Source: Moesziomyces globuligerus (Eukaryota > Basidiomycota > Ustilaginomycetes > Ustilaginales > Ustilaginaceae). From it: a DNA stretch of 64,000 nt. The notes under the pieces were generated by a model. The model was given only the letters and a program-made list of their open reading frames with translations. It made no database searches and was not told where the DNA came from. Numbering within the stretch: position 1 is the first letter of the stretch; each line of letters opens with the position of its first letter. The stretch lies in the NCBI GenBank assembly GCA_030849465.1, contig JARVLF010000012.1, positions 62,001-126,000 on the forward strand, read 5' to 3'. A program made the translations under genes and the position numbers. Below are positions 41,139 through 49,907 of this stretch, piece by piece.

Positions 41139-41729
41139 GTTAGACTTCGCATGCCGTGCAAAGCCACCGCATCCTTACGCAGCACAGACATTCAAATTTT
41201 ACAATCACAATTCCTGTAAAGCCTAAAATGATCTCATGAGTATCTACAGGATTACCAAGAAGAAAAATATTGGCGGAATGATGGTTCGTGGAGCTCGAGT
41301 CAAACCCGTGAAATCTCTTCACTCATGATTATGACTGGCCGAACTAGCGCTGAGATTGACGTCAAAACATGATCCATGAATTGCTTTGAGATGCAAAGCG
41401 GGGTTCACGCATGGCACGTCCGATGCGTGTGCTACGTAGCGGCTAGTTGCAGATACAAAAGCTGGGCGAGGTACTTTATCTGCTCGTAGATGCTTCCTAA
41501 TGAATCTCTGCTGAAGCCGAGTGAGGTTCAATTATCTCTCAAGAAGCGGCGGGGTGGCTGCTCGCCGTTCTTCAGGATGATTCTGCCGACTGTCGCAAAA
41601 ATGTCTAGCTGCCGGCGTGACAGTCTCGAAAACATGCAGTTGAATGAATAATGAATTCACGGGCTGTTCATAACGGTGAGCCGATTTCAGCCAGCCGGAC
41701 TGGCTCGTCCACCGCGTCGAAGACAGCGG

Positions 41730-41894
41730 AGTCATATCCGAACAAGTGGCGAGGTGACGAAGTACTAGCCACCCATCAGCCACCTGGGGTGGCTACGACG
41801 CGCCAGCCACCCAACAGCCACCCAACAGCCACCCACGCGCGGTGGCTGATGGGTGGCTGCTCTTCGCCAGCTCGCAGTTCTTCAGGATATGAGT
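41730..41894. mobile_element. MITE-like element, family 2 (about 50-bp imperfect terminal inverted repeats)
   Basis: 165 bp. The left end runs AGTCATATCCGAACAAGTGG (from 41730) into AGCCACCCATCAGCCACC. The reverse complement of the right end starts ACTCATATCCTGAAGAACTG and runs into the same CAGCCACCCATCAGCCACC. The two ends pair imperfectly over about 50 bp. The centre holds further CAGCCACCCAA repeats. Partial copies occur near 37.82-37.96, 38.46-38.56, 39.52-39.61 and 41.55-41.59 kb. Confidence 0.65.
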
Positions 41895-42241
41895 GGGCTC
41901 GGAATGTCAAGACCAAGACGGATCGAGCTTTGCTCTCGCAGAGGACTCCACCCGCTTGGCTAGTCATGAGTGGGCGGTATGTCGGAGACGGAGCGAGAAG
42001 GATGAATTCGCATGGCAATTCCGCTCGGTCCGTGCAGATCATGCACGCCGAAGCTGTCATGCAGCTTCGCTTCGCAACCTCCACATTCAGACAAGAATCC
42101 GTCACGACGAGTATTCTAGGATGAAGACTGTCGTGAGATGCTTCTCCAATCGTGTCCTTGTACCTCCATCTGAACACTCTGCGAATCGCGAACTGGCCAG
42201 ACGACTTGATCCGTAGCATATCTCGATCGTAATCCGCTCGT

Positions 42242-43841
42242 ATGTCTTCGAGCCGAATGCTCGACTCGATCCTGAGGCGTGAATGTTCACATCTGGGCAC
42301 GTCTTTCGACCACACCAGCGCCTTCCGCGTCGTCGTCCGGCCGAGCGGAAAGCCTCTCTTCGCCAAGCTTGACGATCATGTCGAACAGACCCTGGGTGAA
42401 GCACACAGCCTCTTGGCTATGGAAGGTGCCCTTCCTGGAAAGGACAGCGATCCGGAAGCTCGATTGACGCCCAAGGTACACGCGTTCGGAAGCACATCAG
42501 ACGGCAGCAAAGCTTATCTGGTGACCGACTACTTGGATCTCCAGCCTTCCCTGGCAAGAGAGACGCAGAAGAAGCTAGGCCGCAGCCTAGCAGAGATGCA
42601 CAAAGGCGGAACCAGCAAGGATGGTCAATTCGGGTTCCATGTTGCTACTTACTGCGGTGTTACGGTGCGTGCCAGGCTCCTTGCTGAAGCCTCTGTCCAC
42701 ATTCGAGCGTTCGACTTGCTGACAGCCTCTACCTGCTTGCGATACATCTTGCAGCGCCAAGACAACACGTGGGAGACATCCTGGATGACGTTCTGGGCCG
42801 AACATCGTATCGGAGACCTCGTGAATCGGATCCATGCCTCCCAATCTGATCCGCAGCTCAAAGAGCTGGAAGAGCAGATGAGGCAAAGGTAGGTTCGGCG
42901 TAGAAGGCGACTGTGCGCTTGAGCTCCATGCTGACCGCCGGACCCGTGTCGTTCAGAGTCTACCCCGTACTGCTCGAGCCCCTCGAGGGCAAAGTGAAGC
43001 CTTGCATCCTGCACGGCGATCTCTGGTGAGTGTCTTTGCCAAGACGTAGGTGCCCAGGCAGCGTATTCATGCATACATTGCTGCTCGACAGGTCTGGAAA
43101 CGCAGGTACCATCACCTCTTCTGGTCAGCCCGCAATCTTCGAGTAAGTTCGGTCGTGTCGTGTGCTGATGGGGACGGCGTGTCTGTGCCGGAACGGTCAT
43201 GCTGACTTGCTGATGTGCGCCATGATATTGCGAATCGACCAGTCCGTAAGCTCCACTCATCGCCTTGCTCCTGCTGACCCGGAGGCGTAGCGTGCTCAGC
43301 AGCTGACTCGGCTTCCGGATACCTCCTCGCAGATCCAGCTATTATGGCCACAACGAAGCCGAGTGAGTCATCTTCGACACGATATGAACTTACAAACGTG
43401 TCGCTGACCCGAAACGCCTCACCAAGACTCGGGATCATGCACATGTTCGGGGGCTTCTCCAAAGACTTTTTCGACGCATACCACGAGGTGATGCCCAGGT
43501 CCGAGCCCCACTATGCCGAGAGGCTTCGACTCTACGAGCTTTACCACCAGTAAGGAAAGCTTGCATTTGGAGCCACGGTCTTGCAGTCAGGACCTGTCCG
43601 GATCGGCTGACCCTTCTATTCTTTGTGTCACCTTGGCCTCCGCCATTCAGCCTCAATCGTGAGTCCTGTAGCGCCATGACGACTGCACACCGAAAGGCAC
43701 TCATCACGGCCTGACAACAACATTTGCTTCCTCCGTCTCGATACAGATCTGCTCATGTTTCGGGGAGGTTACCGATCTGGTGCCGTTTCGATCATGAGAT
43801 CGCTCATCGATTTCTGCGACCAGGTGACATCTGCGGAATGA
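42242..43841 (+). CDS. Fructosamine-3-kinase family protein, nine exons including 3-nt and 8-nt microexons
   Basis: Exons: 42242..42664, 42755..42888, 42957..43025, 43092..43142, 43243..43245, 43333..43362, 43427..43549, 43651..43658, 43747..43841; 311 aa, the usual family length. Motifs appear in family order only with this splicing: FGFHVATYCGVT|RQDNTWETSW, then LHGDLWSGNAG (catalytic HGD), then IFDPSSYYGHNEAELG (metal-binding Asp), MFGGFSKDFFDAYHE, YHHLNHLLMFRGGYRSGAVS and IMRSL. All introns have GT..AG ends, are 64-101 bp long and mostly carry CTGAC-type branch points. The enzyme phosphorylates protein-bound ketosamines, destabilising them (protein deglycation). The first intron is a multiple of three, so unspliced RNA would read through. 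Its stop is 39 bp from the stop of the convergent HECT gene. Confidence 0.88.
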
Positions 43842-43880
43842 CGGCATCGATGGTGGGCAGGCGGGCACGCATGGAGCCAC

Positions 43881-45650
43881 TCAGGCGAAGCCAAAGCCTT
43901 CGCCGCCTTCGTTCATCGCCGTCAGGAGCGACGAACGGAGCTTTTCGTACGACTCGTACTGCGGAAGATCGAGCTGGTTGAAGCACGTATGCGCCGCTGG
44001 AAGCCTGTCCGCGCCATAGGCCTTGTGAATGTTGAAGCGTTGCGTGCCCTGGACACCCTGCAGGTGGGCGAAGCCCTCGAGCGGAACTTTGCTGGTACCG
44101 GTGATGAACTGCAGGAGCTTGGCCTTTTCGGTTTGGTCGAACGAACGCACGGCGCGCCACCACCACTGAACGACAGCGTCGCCACTGCTGTATCCGTGCA
44201 GCTCGGTGTTGTTCTTCCATGCGTCGACGTCGATGTCGGGGAGGCCCGAGATGAGAAGCTCGAGTTCTTGCTCGGAGAAGATGCGGATGAGGTCGGCAGG
44301 GATGATCTCGTTGAAGCCGTCGAGGAAAGCATCGATCTGGGACCGGATCGACTTTGTGAGCCGTTGCTCGGTGACCAGTCGGACGTATTCCTGCTTGTTG
44401 GCCTCGGTGACGGCGACGTTGGTGCCGTCCGGCTTGAGATCGATGATCTTTGTCTCGCCAAACTCCTCGTCGTCGACGCTAAAGGTGAGATCGAGGATGT
44501 CAGTGATGTCGTTGTTGAGCATCCACTCGAGACTCTTGAAGTACTCTGGATCGATGGACTCGAGATCGCGGTAGTCGACGGGCTTGGCGAGGATGTGCTT
44601 GTAGAAGCTGCGGGTGAAGTATGCGTCGAGCAGTCTGCCGTCGTAGATGGCCTTGCCGATGATGCGACCGACGAACTTGAAGAAGGAGAGATGGTCGGGG
44701 TTGACATACGACATGCGATTGGGTTGGTAGGTGGTGCGGTCGGCGGCGCACGGTTGGAAAAGCGCATAGTCCGGATTGAACATGGCTCTGGCCAGGACCT
44801 GGAACCACTCTCTGGTGACGCCGCCGGCGTCAATGCCTTCCTCGTTGTTGAAGCGCACGTTGAGCTTGCCATGCTTGACCTCCGGACCGCTCTTCCGTGA
44901 GAAGTACCTGAAGCTGTCTTCAAAGACCGAGTTCCTGCGCACGGAGAGCGAGAGCGGCGTGTAGTGGTCGCGTCTACCTTTGTGCAGCTGTTGGGTAAAG
45001 TAGTTTTTCTTGTTGTCAAAGTCGAGTACCTTTGGATTGCGCACGAGCAGTGCGAAGGATCCGGACATGAGCGAAGGGTTTTGTCGGACCATGATGTTGA
45101 GGATCTTGCGATGCTTTTCTGTGAAGGCGAAGAAGTTGTCTTCCATGGCTTCTCGAGGTGACTTTGGCGCGCCCTCGGTCGAGGCACGACTGCGGGGCGG
45201 CCTGGCTTCGCTCGAGGGGCCGGGACCATCTCGATCAGGATTGGCGACGTGCTGGGAGACGACCATCATGCTCTCGATGAGAGGCAAGAGGATCTGGGCG
45301 GCACCGGGATCGTTCTTCATGCGGGAAAGGACGCTTCCGAGCTTGGACCACAATGTGTCGAAGTCGAAGGTCTCGTAGATCTTGGCGAGCTTGGCTTCGT
45401 CCTCCTCCTTCTTCTTCTTCTGCGACTCGCTGCTGGAGGGGTCGGCTTTGCTGCGAGGGTTGGAGCCCGGCTCTGCTCCTCCACGATCTGGACCGTCGAG
45501 GTAGGGGCGCATGCGCGCGGCGATCTCCTGTAGATCCTGAAGCGGCGGCATTTCAAGTTGCTGCATGAAGGCGTCTGCTTGACCGGCACCGCGGCTCAGG
45601 GAGAAGATGTCGCCAAGGCCAGCCGGGATGCGGCCTGATGGTTCTGGCAT
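43881..45650 (-). CDS. HECT E3 ubiquitin ligase, HUWE1/Tom1-like C-terminal form
   Basis: 589 aa from ATG 45650. The last ~350 residues are a full HECT domain: FNNEEGIDAGGVTREWF, LSFFKFVGRIIGKAIYDGR, LTFSVDDEEFG, the WWW in VVQWWWRAVRSF, FITGTSKVPLEGF, and the catalytic Cys in AAHTCFNQLDLP, ending GEGFGFA. The sequence before it (FDTLWSKLGSVLSRM ... AAQILLPLIESMMVV) matches the region just upstream of HECT in Tom1/HUWE1. Those proteins are normally 3000-4000 residues. Here the coding frame begins only about 240 residues before HECT, and the DNA upstream belongs to other genes. So this is a short form or a truncated paralogue. An extra upstream exon cannot be excluded. Confidence 0.88.
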   Translation of the reverse strand: MPEPSGRIPAGLGDIFSLSRGAGQADAFMQQLEMPPLQDLQEIAARMRPYLDGPDRGGAEPGSNPRSKADPSSSESQKKKKEEDEAKLAKIYETFDFDTLWSKLGSVLSRMKNDPGAAQILLPLIESMMVVSQHVANPDRDGPGPSSEARPPRSRASTEGAPKSPREAMEDNFFAFTEKHRKILNIMVRQNPSLMSGSFALLVRNPKVLDFDNKKNYFTQQLHKGRRDHYTPLSLSVRRNSVFEDSFRYFSRKSGPEVKHGKLNVRFNNEEGIDAGGVTREWFQVLARAMFNPDYALFQPCAADRTTYQPNRMSYVNPDHLSFFKFVGRIIGKAIYDGRLLDAYFTRSFYKHILAKPVDYRDLESIDPEYFKSLEWMLNNDITDILDLTFSVDDEEFGETKIIDLKPDGTNVAVTEANKQEYVRLVTEQRLTKSIRSQIDAFLDGFNEIIPADLIRIFSEQELELLISGLPDIDVDAWKNNTELHGYSSGDAVVQWWWRAVRSFDQTEKAKLLQFITGTSKVPLEGFAHLQGVQGTQRFNIHKAYGADRLPAAHTCFNQLDLPQYESYEKLRSSLLTAMNEGGEGFGFA

Positions 45651-46225
45651 GGGAATTGAGGAGGACACGGATCAAAACCAAGGCACGGCGGTTGGGGGCG
45701 TCGCCGACAAGGAGGCCACTGAGCAGGCGGTATTCTCGGGAGACGCTCGTAGCCTGACAACAAGGGCCTTGTTCGATGAGGCTGGGGGCTTCGAGCCTTG
45801 CAGGGTGATGCTACGAGGGAGGGTGAGAGAGAGGCCGCAATGCGGTTGAATGCTGGAAAGTTCAACACTTTGCAGCGGCGGTTGTGGAAAGTGGAGATCT
45901 CGAGTCCCGCATCGCAGATCCTTGGTGAATTCGGCGTCCGATCCGCCGATTTGCAAAAAATCAAGGCCAACCAACCTCCACGCTCTGCATCTCGGCATTT
46001 CCAACTCAGCTTTCAGAACTGCAGGCTGCTCTCTCCTGCACGGCTTGCCTCGCATGAGCCAACAAAGCCCCACCTCGAGCTGGGTCCCGCCTCGTGAGGG
46101 TGGGCAGCCCTCATTTCCGGATTGACGTACCGCACCTACCTCGCCTCTTCCACATCTCTCTTACTCGAGAGCAACCGAAACGGAGGGAAGGTCGAAGTAG
46201 CGCTGGCTACCGCATCCCAACCAAG
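45651..46225. promoter_or_regulatory. Divergent intergenic region between HECT E3 and E2 genes
   Basis: 575 bp between the start codons of the HECT ligase and the UBE2W-type E2. Moderately GC-rich with CTCTCTCAC-type pyrimidine tracts on the minus strand. No coding exon matching the missing Tom1 N-terminus is visible. Confidence 0.4.
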
Positions 46226-46884
46226 ATGAGGATCGCGACAAAGCGACTGTCCAAAGAGCTGTAGGTTCCGTGCCCAAGGAGCCGTGCTGGATCGACGAAA
46301 GCTTCTGACACGTTGGTCTCTGACCGCACCTCGATCGCTCTGGGACTGGAATCCGAAAGCTCTGACCTCAGGGTCAAGGGACTGCCGGAAGGATTCTCGA
46401 TCATCAAGGCGGAAGACTTTCAGGAGTGGCAGTTCTCCATAGAGGTTCTCGGCAACAGCCTGTACCAGGGGCAGAGGTTTGCTCTGCGATTCCGCTTTTC
46501 AGATACATATCCCATGGAAAGCCCCGAAGTCGTCTTCATGGTCACGGATGGATTCAAGGCGCCCATTGTAAGTCGAAACACACCTCGCAAGGCGCTCGGC
46601 GCCGTTTTGGCTGCAGTGTACAGCTCGCGTTTCATGCTGACACGACCCCTGGCATCGGACGTGAACAGCATCCACACGTGTACAGCAACGGCCACATCTG
46701 CGCCTCGATCCTGGGCAACGAGTGGTCGCCCGTGCTCAACGTCAGCTCGGTGCTGCTCACATTGCAAAGCATGCTCGCCAGCTGCAAGCAGCTCCAGACG
46801 CCGCCAGACAACGACGCCTACGTCAAACGCGCCCCGCTCTCTCCCAAGGACAGCCGCTTCGTCTACGACGACGACACCGTCTAA
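46226..46884 (+). CDS. Ubiquitin-conjugating enzyme E2, UBE2W type
   Basis: Exons 46226..46260, 46372..46567, 46669..46884; 148 aa. Splicing gives MRIATKRLSKEL|VKGLPEGFSI, the expected E2 N-terminal helix, then YPMESPEVVFM and HPHVYSNGHICASILG with the catalytic Cys. The HPH in place of HPN, the EWSPVLNVSSVLLTLQSML stretch and the C-terminal PPDN motif with a Tyr-Asp-Asp-rich end match UBE2W. UBE2W attaches ubiquitin to the alpha-amino group of substrate N-termini instead of lysines. Budding yeast lacks it. Introns are 111 and 101 bp. Confidence 0.88.
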
Positions 46885-47020
46885 GTCAGCCAGCGTGACA
46901 AGCAATGGGCACACGCATCGGTAAAGGGTCTGCAGGCAGATCAGCATCGCTTTCGGCCATGCGAGCGTGCACACGAGAATGGGGCCATTGAAATTGCTTG
47001 TAAAAACGACTCGGAGACTT

Positions 47021-48316
47021 TTAGGGCTGGGGAGTGCGTCCGAAGAAGGCCTTCTGTTCGCCGCAGACTGCGTTAACGCAGCCGGGACATCGGAGGAGCA
47101 TCTGCTTGCTGGTGTAGCCCTGGGTCCAGACATTGTCGCCATTGTTGCCCTGCTGGTCGCTGATGCGGTTGGGCGTGCCCTCGAGCGCCGAGAGGTGCGA
47201 GGCGCAGATCTCGGCCATGCCGCGGATAAAGGTGGGTTCGTCGTTGAGCGATTCGGCGCGCTTGAGCGTGATGCCGTGCTCCTCGGCCTCCTCCTGCAGC
47301 TCAATGTCGATCTCGTAGAGCGTCTCGATGTGGTCGCTGGTAAAGGCGATGGGGACGACGATCGCGTCCTTGTGGCCCTGCTTGGCCCAGCCCTTGATCG
47401 TGTCGCTCGTCTGCGGACCGAGCCAGGCGGCGGGTCCCACCTGCGACTGCCAGGTGACGCGATACGGATTGCTCCACTTGAGCTTGGTCATGACGGCCGC
47501 CACGGTCGCCGCCACCTCGGCCGGGTAGGGGTCGCCGCGGCCCGAGACGATCTGCATGGGCAGCGAGTGGGCGCTAAACATGATGGGTACCTTGCTGCGC
47601 TTCTCCTCGGGATACGTGTCGAGCACGGCCTGGATGCGGTTGGTGAAGGCCTGAACGAGCAGCGGGTGGGTGGGCCATCGGTCGATGAGCGACCACGAGA
47701 TATCGCCTTCGGGTGCCCCACGCTGCTTGCGCCTTTGGATCTCGCGGTAGAGTTCGTTGAGGTTGCTGCCCGTCGTGCTGCAGCTGTACTGGGGATACTG
47801 CGTAAAGCCCACGGCGCGCGTGACGCCGTCCTCTGCCATCTCGTCGAGCGCCTCTTCGGTGAGTGGACGAGCGTATCGGAAGGCGACGTAGACCTTGTGC
47901 GGTGCGGTTTCCGGGTGGAGCTCATCGAGCAGCTCGGTCATGGCCTTGCCCTGCGTCCGCGTCCAGCGGAGGATGGGCGATCCGCCGCCGATCTTGGTGT
48001 ACTGATCGACGATCTTGGGCGTCCGCCTCCGCGCGATGAGTGGCGCCAGACGCGACTGGAACGGCAGCTGGATCAGCTCGCGATCGTGGAAGAGGCGCGA
48101 GAGAAAGTCGCCCACCTCCTCGGTGGTCGAGGTCGAAGGTCCACCCATGTTCATCAACAGGATGCCCGTCGGGGGCTTGCCCTGCGTCTTGGCCTGGTTG
48201 GCCAGGGTACGAGCCATGGGCGCGCATCGCGCGAGCCTGCTCGTCGTAGCAGCGTCGACGAGACTCGCGCGGCTAGCAGCCGTCAGCATGCCTGTCCTGG
48301 ATGCGCTCGAGAGCAT
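47021..48316 (-). CDS. HEM15: Ferrochelatase (mitochondrial)
   Basis: 431 aa, single exon. An N-terminal Ala/Arg/Ser-rich presequence of about 45 residues (MLSSASRTGM ... RLARCAPMARTLA) is typical for mitochondrial import. Then GILLMNMGGPST, YTKIGGGSPI, YPQYSCSTTGSN, the catalytic His in MFSAHSLP and the Glu in SDHIETLYEID. The C-terminal CPGCVNAVC plus the Cys in QYSCSTTG match the four cysteines that bind the [2Fe-2S] cluster in animal and fission-yeast enzymes; budding yeast Hem15 lacks these. It inserts Fe2+ into protoporphyrin IX, the last step of heme synthesis, at the inner membrane. Convergent with the E2 gene, 136 bp between stops. Confidence 0.96.
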   Translation of the reverse strand: MLSSASRTGMLTAASRASLVDAATTSRLARCAPMARTLANQAKTQGKPPTGILLMNMGGPSTSTTEEVGDFLSRLFHDRELIQLPFQSRLAPLIARRRTPKIVDQYTKIGGGSPILRWTRTQGKAMTELLDELHPETAPHKVYVAFRYARPLTEEALDEMAEDGVTRAVGFTQYPQYSCSTTGSNLNELYREIQRRKQRGAPEGDISWSLIDRWPTHPLLVQAFTNRIQAVLDTYPEEKRSKVPIMFSAHSLPMQIVSGRGDPYPAEVAATVAAVMTKLKWSNPYRVTWQSQVGPAAWLGPQTSDTIKGWAKQGHKDAIVVPIAFTSDHIETLYEIDIELQEEAEEHGITLKRAESLNDEPTFIRGMAEICASHLSALEGTPNRISDQQGNNGDNVWTQGYTSKQMLLRCPGCVNAVCGEQKAFFGRTPQP

Positions 48317-48932
48317 GGTGGGAAAGCGGGTCAGTGCGCAGCGGTCGGGTCAAAGCAAAGCTGGCGAAGGATTCGATGTTGCCTTTGTGCGAATCGATGC
48401 AGAGAATGGAGGTGTGGTTGCAAGTGTTGATCTCGCTCTTTCCGACGAGGTTGCGATCTGCAGCGCGGATCTGGGACCAGGTGGGGCCGATTCCTATTGG
48501 ATTTTGGTGCGAAGCTTCGCAACCAAGCGCCGCTGCTGCATCGCGTAATCCACAATGCATCAGCGCATGACCCCAGGCTCGATTCGGAAATCGGGAATCC
48601 AGCCACGCCCGAGGCCCCACCCACTCTCACGCCTGCCAGCTGCACCAGCTGCACCAGCTGCACCAGCTGCACCGACAAGTCGAGCAAGTATCTCAAAGGC
48701 CTGGCACGAGCCCTCTCTGGTATCGCATGTAGCGAGACCTGCTAACAATTCAATGCATCTGTTCGTCGGGCAGGATGCTTGAAAGCAAGGCGGTGCAGCG
48801 GTCATAAATCTTAAGCTTGCAATCACGCTGGCCTAAGGGGGAAAGGGTATGGTACAGGGGAGCATGACGGCGTATACGGCAGCACAGCAAGTCGTTCGTA
48901 TCGAAGCCTGGAGGCTTTCGATAGAGACAAGC
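48317..48932. other. Intergenic region upstream of ferrochelatase
   Basis: 616 bp with a short (AGCTGCACC)n repeat at about 48639-48675. It contains the ferrochelatase promoter and the synaptobrevin 3' UTR; no gene seen. Confidence 0.5.
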
Positions 48933-49907
48933 TCAGTGCTTGACAACGATCGGGACTGTAGGTGTGAAACGACGAAGAGGTGCGTGTCAGCGTCGTGTTG
49001 GGCGTTTAGCAGACTGCATTCGGCGTGGACGTCGCCCGAAGTGATGACTTACTGATAATGACGCAGAGCAGGATGACGATGCCGACTGTAGGCACGAAAG
49101 GTGAAAAGGGGTTTCGGGGGATCCATGGACCTGGTCAGCATACGAGGGGAGACCGAGATGCGCGCATCGCAGCCGGGCCGAATGTGTCGATACTTACTGG
49201 CAATGATGACTGCGGTAGGTCGAATGCAGGCGTGACGAAGGAAGCGCAAAGGGCAAGACGGTGAGCAAGCGTTGCACGTCAGGGTGCCTGGACCAAGCCG
49301 CGCGAGGGCCATCGCACGTGCGTTTGGCACTTACTTCGCATCTTCATGTCCTTCCACCACATTTGCTTTCGGACGCGGTTGGCGCCTCGTCGGAATCCCT
49401 GTGCCGAGACGGCGAGGTTATCTGCGCGGAGCAAGGTAGCAAGACGAGGGTGGCGCAAGGAGACGAATTGTCAGCGCCGTTGTTCACACTGGCCGATGTC
49501 GCATTTCGAAAGCGAAATGCTGCAATGCTGCGACAGCATGTGCGCGCATCCGTACGCATGTGCACGCAGCAACGAGTGGGTTTGGCGACGTACCAGTCTT
49601 GTCTTGGAGGCTGTTGAGGTTCTCGCCACGTTCGTTGACTGTCGGGGCCATCGGAGGTGATTTGCAGCGGAGGCGAGGATGGAAAGAGCGGCTGTCAGTA
49701 CGTGTCAGGAGTCGAAGATCGGTGGCAAGTGAGTGTGCGCGCACCCTTGTTGATGTTGTCGCGCATGATCGAGATGGTGTTGTCGATCTCCGAGTGGATG
49801 CGCGCGGTCTTGGAGTTGGAGAAGTTGGCGCCGCCGCCCGAGGGGTCGGAGCTGGCGTTGCCCGAGGGGATGTAGGGGTCGTAGCGACTGTCGTTCTGAG
49901 CAGACAT
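48933..49907 (-). CDS. SNC1: Synaptobrevin/VAMP v-SNARE (Snc1/2-like), six exons with a 12-nt microexon
   Basis: Exons on the minus strand: 49907..49745, 49638..49594, 49421..49335, 49209..49198, 49085..49053, 48955..48933; 120 aa. The product has a short polar N-terminus, the R-SNARE motif ([20 protein letters not shown], then [19 protein letters not shown] with the zero-layer Arg in NERGE) and the juxtamembrane [12 protein letters not shown]. The tail anchor is [20 protein letters not shown] followed by KH. All five introns interrupt codons in the same phase (after the first base), and exons 4-6 encode the membrane anchor in pieces of 12, 33 and 23 nt. It fuses secretory/endocytic vesicles with the plasma membrane. 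It is divergent from the MAPEG gene. Confidence 0.9.

Larger units (their letters stand above)
36180..42241. other. 6 kb gene-free island of diverged repeats and MITE-like elements
   Basis: Visibly richer in A and T than the flanks (notably 37.9-41.7 kb) and without any convincing coding frame. Two inverted-repeat families dominate: one with CAAGCCACCC / GGGTGGCTTG arms and one with CAGCCACCCATCAGCC / GGCTGATGGGTGGCTG arms. There are also three diverged copies of a non-coding block, a tRNA-like relic, poly-G (38899-38910, 41041-41050) and poly-A (40082-40098) runs. No transposase or reverse transcriptase fragment could be read. The first kilobase (36.2-37.1 kb) shows no repeats I can identify. 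Confidence 0.7.

Noticed and set aside
37100..41900. CRISPR-like array of short repeats
   Set aside because: The repeats are inverted, irregularly spaced and diverged, and the genome is eukaryotic with introns. They fit MITEs instead.
42665..42754. 30 extra in-frame residues in fructosamine-3-kinase
   Set aside because: This 90 bp piece has a GTGCGT donor and TTGCAG acceptor, and removing it joins CGVT to RQDNTW as in the family, so it is an intron.
45651..45970. Upstream coding exon of the HECT gene
   Set aside because: The open frame here has no similarity to Tom1/HUWE1 and no good splice donor leading into the HECT exon.
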